This document shows, in pieces, positions 23,710 to 31,650 of a stretch of DNA of 36,415 bases (its first letter is position 1; each line of letters begins with the position of its first letter). The stretch is from Patescibacteria group bacterium (GTDB lineage: Bacteria > Patescibacteriota > Microgenomatia > UBA1400 > Chisholmbacteraceae). The DNA lies in NCBI GenBank assembly GCA_022564195.1, contig JADFLW010000011.1, positions 8,001 to 44,415 of the forward strand, read 5' to 3'. The notes beneath the pieces were generated by a model, which was given only the letters and a program-made list of their open reading frames with translations, was not told the origin of the DNA and searched no databases. Both the position numbers and the translations under genes were made by a program.

Positions 23710-23774
23710 CAAAGGACCTTCAATCACTATTAGTGTATCAGATCGTGCAGGCAATCATACTTCATCTTGTTGAA

Positions 23775-26591
23775 TTACGCTGGCGGTCTCTCGGGATAAT
23801 GGCACTTCTTGTATTTGCGGCCGCTTCCGCACCAGCAGGGGTCGTTGCGGCCGATTTTCTTTTTCTTGCGAATCGGTTGGATGGCGGTTTGCTGTCGGTT
23901 CGTGGTCATTCCAACGCGAGACGGTCCTAAAGCGGCAAACGCCGCGGAAAAATCTTTTGCTGCCGCTTTTTTCTCTCCTTTTTTCCTTTCAACTTTTGGT
24001 CTGACTTCACCATCGCCCACTGGTCCAGTCGGTTCCGCCGATTCCGGTTTTTTCGCTTTCATCTCTGTCGGCATTGGGGCTTGAGCCACCGGACGGACTT
24101 GAATCCGGAAGATGGTTCCTCTAACCTCGTAGTTTATTTGAGCAATCAGGCGTTCGAACATGCTAAATGCTTCTTTCTTATACTCTGCCAAAACAGTCCG
24201 TTGGTCTCCACGAAGACCTATGCCCTCCCGCAGCTCATCGATGCTGTCCAAATGATCCATCCATAGTCGGTCGCTTGTGGAAAGAAGCGTGAATTTCTCA
24301 ATCTGACGCATGACGGGGGAAGTTACGAGATTTTCTCGCTCCTCGTAGGTCTTCTGGACAATACCCTTCAGCTCTTCTGAGAGTTCGTCGGGGGTTTCCA
24401 GTTGACTAACTTTCTGCTTTAACCTTGCCTGTGAGGGGCTGTCAAAGGGGATAATTCCCATGAATTCTTTGAGGATGCTATCGCGCTCCTTCTCGGTAAT
24501 GCCTTCCGGAGCACGCAGGGCGGTAAGATTTTCGACCTCTTTATTGAGGATCCCCATTATTCGCTCCTTCAGCTTGGTCGTTGTGTCTTCACTTTCTTCA
24601 AGAATCTTGTTGCGACGTTTGTAGAAGATTTCCCGCTGTTTGTTCATCACGTCGTCGTACTCAACCAGCCGCTTTCGTGCATCAAAATGGAATCCTTCTA
24701 CTTTGACCTGCGCTTGCTCGATGGCTTTTGAGACCATGTTGGCCTCAATTGGCTGATCCTCTGGGATTTTGAGCGCGGACATGAGTCTCTGTACTTGCTC
24801 TCCGCCAAAAATCCGCATGATGTCATCATCCAATGAGACGAAAAAGCGCGAACGACCGGGATCTCCCTGTCTTCCAGAACGGCCGCGCAGCTGGTTGTCG
24901 ATGCGTCGAGACTCGTGACGTTCGGTTCCTATGACAAATAATCCGCCGATTTTCACGACCGTCTCGTGCTTTTCCCTCCATTTCTCCATAGCTTTTTGGT
25001 CCTTTTCGTCCCCAGGAGAGGCGCCACCTAAGACGATATCCACCCCGCGACCGGCCATGTTGGTTGCCACAGTCACCGCTCCAACCTCTCCTGCCTTAGC
25101 AATGATTTGGGCTTCCTTCTCGTGATGCTTGGCGTTCAGAATCTCATGAGGGATTTTCTTGCGCTTCAGGTATTCAGAAATTGCTTCGTTATGGTCAATG
25201 CTTCTGGTGCCTAAAAGCACCGGTTGTCCGCGTTTATGGGCTTCACCCACTTCAGCAACAACCGCTCCGTATTTGGCGCGAAGCGTCTTGTAGACAATAT
25301 CCGGCAGGTTTTCCCGGATCATTGGCTCGTGCGTGGGGACAACGATCACTTCAAGGTTATAAATTTTTTTAAACTCCTCCGCTTCGGTCGCGGCAGTGCC
25401 CGTCATGCCGGAGAGCTTCTCATACATGCGAAAGTAGTTCTGAAGCGAGATCGTCGCGAGCGTTCTTGATTCTTGTTGTATCTTGACGTCTTCCTTGGCT
25501 TCGATTGCTTGATGGAGGCCTTCGGAGTAGCGGCGGCCATACATCAGTCTGCCGGTGTGCTCATCAACGATAATGATTTGGCCGTCTTTGACGACGTATT
25601 CTTTATCTCTCTTAAAGAGGGTCCTGGATTTGCCGGCCTGTTCAATATGGTGGAGAGTCTGAAAATCTTTCTCGTAAAGATTATCCACTCCCAGTTTTTT
25701 CTCGATTTTTCTGATCCCCCGGTCGGTGAGATTGAACGTTCTGTGTTTCTCATCTACCTCGTAATCGGTATCCGGATTGAGCCCAGAAACCAATGTAGCG
25801 AAATCGTAATACTTATTGGTGGGTTCAGTGTCCGGCGCCGAGATAATCAGCGGTGTTCGCGCTTCGTCGATAAGAATCGAGTCTACCTCATCAACAATCG
25901 CGTAGTGGTGGCCGCGCTGGGCTTGCAGCTTCAGGCTTTGCGCCATGTTGTCCCGAAGATAGTCAAACCCGAATTCGTTGTTCGTCCCATAGGTGATATC
26001 AGCCTCATACGCTTGCTTCCTAGAGACTGGACGGAGGTGGCGCAAGCGTTCATCCGTTTGTCCAGCTTCCTCAAATTCTGGATCATAGACTGTCGCTGGT
26101 TGTTGGCCTTCGCCTGCGTAGACCACCGCTATTGTCAAGCCCAAGGCATGATAGATCGGTCCCATCCAACCGCAGTCACGACGGGCAAGGTAGTCATTGA
26201 CCGTCACCAGATGGGCTCCGCGTTCGGTCAGCGTATTAAGGTAAAGCGCACTCGTTGCGGAGAGCGTCTTTCCTTCCCCTGTTTTTTGTTCTGCGATTTT
26301 TCCCTGGTGAAAGATAATTCCTGCCATGAGCTGGACGTCGAAGTGGCGCTGCCCAATTGTTCTTTGAGACGCCTCACGCACTGCCGCAAATGCCTCTGGG
26401 AGAATATCATCCAGCGTCTCTGAGCGCTCGAGCCGGAGCTTGAATTCAACTGTTTTGGCTTTAAGATCTTCATCGGAAAGACTCTTGTAGTCTTTCTCGA
26501 GGCTGTTGATGGAAGCGACAATTGGCTCGAGTTTCTTCAATTCCCGTTGGTTGGAATCTAGGAGCTTTTCAAGAAACTTGGGAAATAGCAT
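23775..26591 (-). CDS. secA: Preprotein translocase ATPase SecA
   Basis: 938 residues, normal for a full SecA. The Walker A-type site is at GEGKT (105-109) and the DEAD-like box is VDEVDSILIDEART. The preprotein cross-linking region follows NBD1, and NBD2 carries the TNMAGRGVDI and GRSGRQGDPG motifs. The helical wing and scaffold domains come next, then a Pro/charged linker, and a zinc-binding SEC-C tail (NDPCWCGSGRKYKKCH). It drives post-translational export through SecYEG, here needed for the many secreted proteins in the window. A TAAAAT box lies 9 nt before the ATG. It is probably the first gene of an operon with the small hypothetical and thioredoxin-like genes. Confidence 0.98.
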   Translation of the reverse strand: MLFPKFLEKLLDSNQRELKKLEPIVASINSLEKDYKSLSDEDLKAKTVEFKLRLERSETLDDILPEAFAAVREASQRTIGQRHFDVQLMAGIIFHQGKIAEQKTGEGKTLSATSALYLNTLTERGAHLVTVNDYLARRDCGWMGPIYHALGLTIAVVYAGEGQQPATVYDPEFEEAGQTDERLRHLRPVSRKQAYEADITYGTNNEFGFDYLRDNMAQSLKLQAQRGHHYAIVDEVDSILIDEARTPLIISAPDTEPTNKYYDFATLVSGLNPDTDYEVDEKHRTFNLTDRGIRKIEKKLGVDNLYEKDFQTLHHIEQAGKSRTLFKRDKEYVVKDGQIIIVDEHTGRLMYGRRYSEGLHQAIEAKEDVKIQQESRTLATISLQNYFRMYEKLSGMTGTAATEAEEFKKIYNLEVIVVPTHEPMIRENLPDIVYKTLRAKYGAVVAEVGEAHKRGQPVLLGTRSIDHNEAISEYLKRKKIPHEILNAKHHEKEAQIIAKAGEVGAVTVATNMAGRGVDIVLGGASPGDEKDQKAMEKWREKHETVVKIGGLFVIGTERHESRRIDNQLRGRSGRQGDPGRSRFFVSLDDDIMRIFGGEQVQRLMSALKIPEDQPIEANMVSKAIEQAQVKVEGFHFDARKRLVEYDDVMNKQREIFYKRRNKILEESEDTTTKLKERIMGILNKEVENLTALRAPEGITEKERDSILKEFMGIIPFDSPSQARLKQKVSQLETPDELSEELKGIVQKTYEERENLVTSPVMRQIEKFTLLSTSDRLWMDHLDSIDELREGIGLRGDQRTVLAEYKKEAFSMFERLIAQINYEVRGTIFRIQVRPVAQAPMPTEMKAKKPESAEPTGPVGDGEVRPKVERKKGEKKAAAKDFSAAFAALGPSRVGMTTNRQQTAIQPIRKKKKIGRNDPCWCGSGRKYKKCHYPERPPA

Positions 26592-26636
26592 GTGCCCTGT
26601 ATTTTATCGTATTAGAAGACTTAACTCCAGGCTAAT

Positions 26637-27308
26637 TCACTCTTCAGGCCGGATCTTCTGCTGCTTTTTTACCGCAAACACCGCATTTGCGGGAGATGGA
26701 ATTCGCTCGACATTGTCAAATAGTTCTGAGAGCTTCTTCTTGAAGTTTTTCATCTCTCTCTTTTCGCCGCTTTTGATTAATCGATTGAAGAGAGCAATGC
26801 CTTTCTCCTCGAGTAAACGACTGATTGCCGAAAGAAAGGCATCCTGATTCATTGCGGGCGCTGGGTCTCCACCAACATAAAGGTCTACGAGTATGAGACG
26901 GAATCTTTCTCGACTCTGCTTGGTCGATTTCTTTATCACCCAATCGATTGCATCGTTGTTGATTATTCTTACATTGGAAATGTTATCAAGATTGAAGTAC
27001 TTTTTTCCCAACTCAATCATCACCGGATCGAGTTCAAGTGCGGTAATCTGAGCATCAGGCCAGAGGTTGTGGGAAAGTTGGGCAGCCGAACCCGCCCCCA
27101 AGCCGAGGAGTAATATTTTCGGCTCTTTTATCTTAAGGTCTTTTGCGATTCGTTTCAGCACCTTCTTCCAGATCGTGTGGATCAGTCCACCACTCTGGGT
27201 GTATCCACCAGCGACTAAACGATAGGTGCCAAAGAGTTTCACTACTTTGATCTGCCCATTTACTTGTGAGGTTCGTGTCTCGATGGTTTTGGGGAAGAAG
27301 AAGACCAT
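26637..27308 (-). CDS. Spermidine-synthase-like SAM-binding protein
   Basis: 223 residues with a Rossmann methyltransferase-like core: motif I LLLGLGAGSAAQ, the acidic loop ALELDP and the motif IINNDAIDW, then LILVDLYVGGDPAP. This pattern matches spermidine synthase-like proteins (SpeE fold). The usual polyamine-binding N-terminal beta domain is reduced (VVKLFGTYRLVAGGYTQSGG), so true aminopropyl transfer is uncertain. A general SAM-dependent or fused transporter-derived role is possible. It stands between repeat tract 27309-27356 and secA. Confidence 0.8.
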   Translation of the reverse strand: MVFFFPKTIETRTSQVNGQIKVVKLFGTYRLVAGGYTQSGGLIHTIWKKVLKRIAKDLKIKEPKILLLGLGAGSAAQLSHNLWPDAQITALELDPVMIELGKKYFNLDNISNVRIINNDAIDWVIKKSTKQSRERFRLILVDLYVGGDPAPAMNQDAFLSAISRLLEEKGIALFNRLIKSGEKREMKNFKKKLSELFDNVERIPSPANAVFAVKKQQKIRPEE

Positions 27309-27356
27309 ACACTAATGTTTAATGACTGATGGCTAATGGCTGATGTTTAAGATTTA
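27309..27356. repeat. Degenerate TGATGGCTAATG intergenic repeat
   Basis: Short imperfect copies of ATGACTGATGGCTAATGGCTGATG fill the whole gap between the carboxypeptidase and the spermidine-synthase-like genes. The tract is similar in style to the TAG-rich tracts at 768, 1431 and 29690, but with a different unit. Confidence 0.5.
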
Positions 27357-27361
27357 CTATC

Positions 27362-28423
27362 TTATTTCTCATTTTTTTCATTTTCTAGTTCTTGTAGAAT
27401 TTGATCTCTCAGTTCGCGCCACTCGCGGATGCGGGGTTTGATGAGTGATTCGCTCACGTGCACACCAGGGAGTTTTTCCTGACCAAATGCGAAGTTTAAG
27501 AGTGTCGCTGCCGCAAGCTCTCGATCTATGATGCTTTCAGCACCAAGGATAATAACGATCAGAGCGGTGTCATCGTTGGAGGCTGTCACAATCGTCGTGT
27601 GCTTTGCCTCGTCGGTGTAGCCAATCTTTAATCCATCGACTCCAGGATAGGTGCCGAGAAGTGCATTCCAGTTCGGCAGATGGTAAAACCCATGATCTTC
27701 CGACTCTTGAATCGTTGCGTAGACGATCTTGGATGCCTGGCGGATGAGCGGGTAGTTGTCGTAGGCGTAGTGAGCAATTCTTGAAAGGTCATACGCATTG
27801 GAATACTGGATCGGATTATCGAATCCTTGGGTGTTGGCAAAACGCGTGTCCTCTAGCCCTAAGGCTTCACCTTTTTTATTCATGAGGGCGATGAAGACCT
27901 GCTCGTTTCCTCCGTATTGGCGGAGCACCTCTTCTCCAATGATTGTCGCTGCATCGTTTGCTGAGGTTGCGATGAGGGCCATGATGAGCTCTTCCAAGGT
28001 GAATACTTCTCCTGGTTTGACGCCGAGAACCGTTGGTTCCTGCGATGCGGCACGACCGGAAGCGAGAAGCCGAGCGCTCGGTGTAGAGACGTCGAGGGCC
28101 ACCATGGCCGTCATGAGTTTTGTGAGTGAAGCGGGAGACGTTCTCTCGGTTGCATTTTTGGCTGTGTAGACTTCTCCCGTCTTGGCATTGACAACAAGAT
28201 AGGCTGTCAAGGTATTCAGTCTCGAATCGTCAATGGGTTTGAATGTTCCTTGTCGAAGCAGTGGATGGAAAAGCGCAGATTCGCTCACGAATACGCTCGG
28301 CGTGAGGATTTTTAACGTTGCTTTCTCCGATCTTTCGGTCGTTGCGGGCTTAAGGAGGGCTATCCCGAAAATGAGAAATAGGACCAAGGCGAGTTTGCGA
28401 AAAAATGTTGATTTGATGCCCAT
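27362..28423 (-). CDS. D-alanyl-D-alanine carboxypeptidase (peptidase S11, PBP5-type)
   Basis: 353 residues from the ATG (a GTG one codon upstream is possible). There is an N-terminal signal anchor (about 8-25). The penicillin-binding motifs are SLTK with nucleophile S100 and K103 (full-frame numbering from the GTG), SAN (TSANDA), and the third motif KIG (GLKIGYTD) where KTG is usual. It removes the terminal D-Ala from peptidoglycan pentapeptides outside the membrane, which limits cross-linking. The start overlaps the serS stop (GTGATG), so it is coupled to serS. The C-terminal beta domain is short. Confidence 0.92.
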   Translation of the reverse strand: MGIKSTFFRKLALVLFLIFGIALLKPATTERSEKATLKILTPSVFVSESALFHPLLRQGTFKPIDDSRLNTLTAYLVVNAKTGEVYTAKNATERTSPASLTKLMTAMVALDVSTPSARLLASGRAASQEPTVLGVKPGEVFTLEELIMALIATSANDAATIIGEEVLRQYGGNEQVFIALMNKKGEALGLEDTRFANTQGFDNPIQYSNAYDLSRIAHYAYDNYPLIRQASKIVYATIQESEDHGFYHLPNWNALLGTYPGVDGLKIGYTDEAKHTTIVTASNDDTALIVIILGAESIIDRELAAATLLNFAFGQEKLPGVHVSESLIKPRIREWRELRDQILQELENEKNEK

Positions 28424-29685
28424 CACCTTTTTGGTTTCAAGACGTCTTTTCCGACGTAGGGGCGGAGAATCTTGGGGACGACTACTGATCCGTCTTTCTG
28501 TTGGTAGTTTTCAAGGATAGCGCCGAGTACACGCGGGGTGGCGATGACGGTGTTGTTTAGGGTATAGACGAATTTTGTCTCGCCTTCATGCGTGCGGTAG
28601 CGCATGTTTAAGCGACGGGCTTGGAAGTCGTAAAAGTAGCTGTCGGAGTGGGTTTCTCTGTACTTCTTTTGCGTAGGGTACCACGTTTCAATATCAAACT
28701 TTTTCACTTGACCGGCCCCCATGTCTCCAGTGCACATCAGTACTACTTGATACGGTAATTCGAGCTCGCGTAGAACATCTTCGGCATAGGAGAGCATCCG
28801 CTCATGCCAGCGCTCTGATTCTTCTTTGTCTGCATTGTGGAGTACAACTTGTTCGACTTTATTGAATTGATGCAGACGGAAGATGCCGCGTGTATCTTTC
28901 CCATAAGATCCGACCTCGCGACGGAAGCATGGAGAGATCCCGACAAGTTTTATGGGTAGATCTTCCTCATTGAAGATCTCATTGGCGTGGTAGGCGGTGA
29001 GCGACACTTCGGCCGTACCTATCAGCTTCTTTCCATCTTGTGTCACGTAGTGATCATCAATTCCCCATGGGAAAAATCCGGTTCCGTACAGGGCTTCATC
29101 GTTGACGAGCCAGGGAACCGTCATTGGAGTGAAGCCTTGCTTGATCATGTAGCGGAGCGCGTAATCCAAAAGCCCATACTCCATGAGCACGAGTTCGTTT
29201 TTGGTAAAAATGCTCCGGGAGCCAGCGATCTTCACGCCTCGCTCGAAATCAAGGAGATCGAGTTTTTCACCGAGCTCAACATGATCACGGGGTTTGAATG
29301 TAAATTTCGGCGGTGTGCTCCAACGACGGACGACCTGATTTCTTGAATCATCTTTTCCGATTGGCACATCCGGGTGTGGAATGTTTGGAATCTGTAGCAT
29401 GATATCGTTGAAGGCCTCTTCTGTTTTTCTCAGCTGCGGCTCGATGTCCTTGAGTTTCTTTTTCACTTTGATTGCTTGTTTTTGGAGACCCGCTGATCTC
29501 TTCTTGGCAAGTTCTTTTGATACGTCGTTCCTTTTTTGCCGTAAGTTTTCCACTTCGACGATGAGCTTACGACGCTCGTCATCGAGTCGAAGCACTTCAT
29601 CAACAACCTTGGGGTTGAGCTGCTTATCCTTGGCTGCCTTTTTGACGGTTTTCGGATGGTCGCGGATGAATTGGATGTCTAACAT
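28423..29685 (-). CDS. serS: Seryl-tRNA synthetase
   Basis: 420 residues, class II synthetase that charges tRNA-Ser in the cytoplasm. An N-terminal tRNA-binding helical hairpin (about 30-105, LRQKRNDVSKELAKKR) precedes the catalytic core. Motif 2 is visible as GISPCFRREVGSYGKDTRG, with the FRLHQFNKVE segment after it. Motif 3 ends with NNTVIATPRVLGAILENY. The length is normal for the family. It is the first gene of a pair with the carboxypeptidase. The ATG has no Shine-Dalgarno site; a TACGCT box ends 6 nt upstream, and TACAAT/TAGAAT boxes lie near 29740-29755 beyond a repeat tract. Confidence 0.97.
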   Translation of the reverse strand: MLDIQFIRDHPKTVKKAAKDKQLNPKVVDEVLRLDDERRKLIVEVENLRQKRNDVSKELAKKRSAGLQKQAIKVKKKLKDIEPQLRKTEEAFNDIMLQIPNIPHPDVPIGKDDSRNQVVRRWSTPPKFTFKPRDHVELGEKLDLLDFERGVKIAGSRSIFTKNELVLMEYGLLDYALRYMIKQGFTPMTVPWLVNDEALYGTGFFPWGIDDHYVTQDGKKLIGTAEVSLTAYHANEIFNEEDLPIKLVGISPCFRREVGSYGKDTRGIFRLHQFNKVEQVVLHNADKEESERWHERMLSYAEDVLRELELPYQVVLMCTGDMGAGQVKKFDIETWYPTQKKYRETHSDSYFYDFQARRLNMRYRTHEGETKFVYTLNNTVIATPRVLGAILENYQQKDGSVVVPKILRPYVGKDVLKPKR

Positions 29686-29689
29686 GTGA

Positions 29690-29732
29690 TTAGCGTACAG
29701 CGTTTAGCGTCTAGCGTTTAGTAACTGGGTAG
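29690..29732. repeat. Degenerate AGCGTTTAG repeat upstream of serS
   Basis: Tandem imperfect units (TTAGCGTACAGCGTTTAG, then CGTCTAGCGTTTAG) between serS and the Nudix gene. It contains the same AGCGTTTAG unit as 768-812. If serS is transcribed from the boxes near 29740-29755, the repeat would lie in its leader. Confidence 0.55.
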
Positions 29733-29742
29733 CTATTGTAAA

Positions 29743-30243
29743 CTATTCTAGCAGCTTGTTTGTCTTGATGATTTTTTCGGCTTCTTGGACGATTTCGATG
29801 GTCATCGGAAGAGAATCCAATGTAAGAACTTCTTCATATGTGAACCAACCGTACTTGTTGGTTTCGTCGTCTTTTGTGATATCCACTTTCTGATTGCCGA
29901 TCTCGACTACATATGTGATGAGGATTATTTGGGTATCGTGTTTTTTTTCCATTTCGTGGCCGTACCAGATGCTGGTTTTGACAATTGGCTGTGGGTGGAT
30001 GATTCGCGTTATCACTCCCAGTTCTTCTTTTAACTCACGTACGAGTGTTTGCTCTGGAGTTTCACCAAATTCCAAGGCTCCTCCTGCCACTTGCCATTTG
30101 TTGTGGAAGGCCGGAATTCCCGGAGCATGACGGCGGGTGAGCAAGAACTTGCCATTGCTGTTTATGGGAAGCCCCATTGCACCGACGACGATTTTCTTGG
30201 AAAATATATTGGTTGCTTTTTTCATCCTTCCAGGAACAATCAT
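29743..30243 (-). CDS. Nudix hydrolase
   Basis: 166 residues. The Nudix box is complete: GGALEFGETPEQ followed by LVRELKEELGV (pattern GX5EX7REUXEEXGU), with the catalytic glutamates in REL..EELG. These enzymes cleave nucleoside diphosphates linked to another group (for example oxidised dNTPs or NDP-sugars). LTRRHAPGIPAFHNKWQVAGG before the box (about 36-56) is of the ADP-ribose/MutT-like general type, and the substrate cannot be fixed. The ATG at 30243 lacks a clear ribosome site; an inner ATG six codons in is possible. Confidence 0.9.
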   Translation of the reverse strand: MIVPGRMKKATNIFSKKIVVGAMGLPINSNGKFLLTRRHAPGIPAFHNKWQVAGGALEFGETPEQTLVRELKEELGVITRIIHPQPIVKTSIWYGHEMEKKHDTQIILITYVVEIGNQKVDITKDDETNKYGWFTYEEVLTLDSLPMTIEIVQEAEKIIKTNKLLE

Positions 30244-30322
30244 GAATCCGATGAGACGGCCGTCTGCGTGAATTCATGATGTGAAAAACTTGTTGGTTCC
30301 ATTGCTCATTCCATTCGTCCGC

Positions 30323-30877
30323 TTACAGACCGAGATCCATTGCTACTGTCTTCATGGCTTCAAGAATGGTTTGGACATGATCCCATAAATCAACGCCTAG
30401 GTCTTTTGCCGCTTCTTCAGCTTCCTGACGATTTACTCCACGAGCGAAGGCTTTATCCTTCCACTTTTTCTTGATGGACTCTACTGACACCTCGGATAGC
30501 TTTTTGTTGGGATGCACGAGGGTAACCGCGACGATGAGGCCAGTAAGATCGTCGCAGGCGTGAAGGGCTTTATCGATCAACTTCTCACGAGGAACGCCCG
30601 TGTGATCGGCGTGAGAAAGGATGGTTCGAATCATCTCTTCACCAACACCGCGTTCTCGCAAAATTGCCGATCCTTTGTGCGGATGCTTATCTACTGTGGG
30701 ATGAATCTCATAATCAAAGTCGTGCAGCAATCCTGTCACTCTCCAGCGGTCCTCATCCTCTCCAAATTTTTTGGCGTAGGCAGCCATGGCGGCCTCGACC
30801 GCAAGCATGTGTTTTACAAGATTTTCGTTTTTGACGAATTCACGAACTATCATCAAGGCCTCGTCTCGCGTAATCAT
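30323..30877 (-). CDS. HD-domain metal-dependent phosphohydrolase
   Basis: 184 residues. Metal ligands of the HD fold are visible: H23 (VKHMLAVEAAM), H52-D53 (GLLHDFDYE), a conserved HPHKGSAILRE segment (about 65-75), LSHADH and CDDLTGL. These features match the HDIG-type hydrolases commonly annotated as HD domain proteins, which act on nucleotides or phosphoesters; the substrate is unknown. The start overlaps the NIF3-like stop by 4 nt (ATGA), making it the third gene of the lysS operon. Confidence 0.9.
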   Translation of the reverse strand: MITRDEALMIVREFVKNENLVKHMLAVEAAMAAYAKKFGEDEDRWRVTGLLHDFDYEIHPTVDKHPHKGSAILRERGVGEEMIRTILSHADHTGVPREKLIDKALHACDDLTGLIVAVTLVHPNKKLSEVSVESIKKKWKDKAFARGVNRQEAEEAAKDLGVDLWDHVQTILEAMKTVAMDLGL

Positions 30878-31650
30878 ATGGGGTTGGGTATATCTATGAA
30901 TTCGACTTCGAGACGGTCCCCGAAGTGGGATTTGATGACTTTCCCGAGCTCTTGGACTCCGAATACCTCGGTGGCATAGTGGCCGCAGGCGAAGTAATTG
31001 ATCCCCGCTTCTTTCATCTTGTTCGGGACGGACTCAGAGGTTTCACCACTGATGAAAAGCTCAACACCTTTAGCTTCCATCTCGGCCAAATGTTGGACAT
31101 AGGGTTTGGCTGCGCCGGAAACGACACCGATGGTGGTGACTTTCTTTGGGCCGGAAAAGACGGCAAAGATATCATGTTCAAACAATTTGGAGCATTTTTC
31201 CGACAATCGTTTCGCATCTTGCGGTTTCGAAAACTTGGCAGTATACCCATAGCCTTCAAACAGCGGTTCTCCTCGCTTGGCTCCCAGCTCTCGTATAATG
31301 ACGGCGTTATTGCCGATCTTCGGGTGAACATCCAAAGCAAAATGGAAGCCCATGATGGTGAGGTGATTTTGAAAAATCAGTTTGAGCCGCTTTTGGGAGT
31401 AGGTGGGGTAGCGAGATTTGTAGGTTCTGACATCCAATCCGTGGTGGAAAATGCAGAAGTTCGCACCCGCCTGAATGGCTTCCTTAAGAAAATCCTCATG
31501 TAAGCTCACACCCAAAGCTACTTTTTCTACGTCTTCTCCGCCCAAGATTTGGGCACCATTGGCCAGTTCGTCTCGTTGGGCGGCAAGTTGCAGGAGTTCG
31601 TCACCGATTGTTTCGTAGATGAAGTTGATAAGTGTGTCGCGCTTAATCAT
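30874..31650 (-). CDS. NIF3/YbgI-like dinuclear metal-centre protein
   Basis: 258 residues from the ATG that overlaps the lysS stop by 4 nt; the frame extends 25 codons further into lysS but without reason to start there. Metal-binding features of the family are present: FHHGLD near residue 68 (HH pair), GFHFALDVHP and the late CGHYATE motif. NIF3-like proteins form hexameric rings with two metals per subunit and are thought to be hydrolases (GTP cyclohydrolase I type 2-like), with unclear substrate. It lies between lysS and an HD hydrolase in a tightly coupled operon. Confidence 0.9.
   Translation of the reverse strand: MIKRDTLINFIYETIGDELLQLAAQRDELANGAQILGGEDVEKVALGVSLHEDFLKEAIQAGANFCIFHHGLDVRTYKSRYPTYSQKRLKLIFQNHLTIMGFHFALDVHPKIGNNAVIIRELGAKRGEPLFEGYGYTAKFSKPQDAKRLSEKCSKLFEHDIFAVFSGPKKVTTIGVVSGAAKPYVQHLAEMEAKGVELFISGETSESVPNKMKEAGINYFACGHYATEVFGVQELGKVIKSHFGDRLEVEFIDIPNPI

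Noticed and set aside
25473-26423. 316-codon plus-strand open frame antisense to secA
   Set aside because: It mirrors the codon pattern of secA on the other strand, has no recognisable domain or promoter, and secA is unambiguous.
30925-31503. 192-codon plus-strand open frame over the NIF3-like gene
   Set aside because: It is a shadow of a clear family member within a tightly coupled operon.
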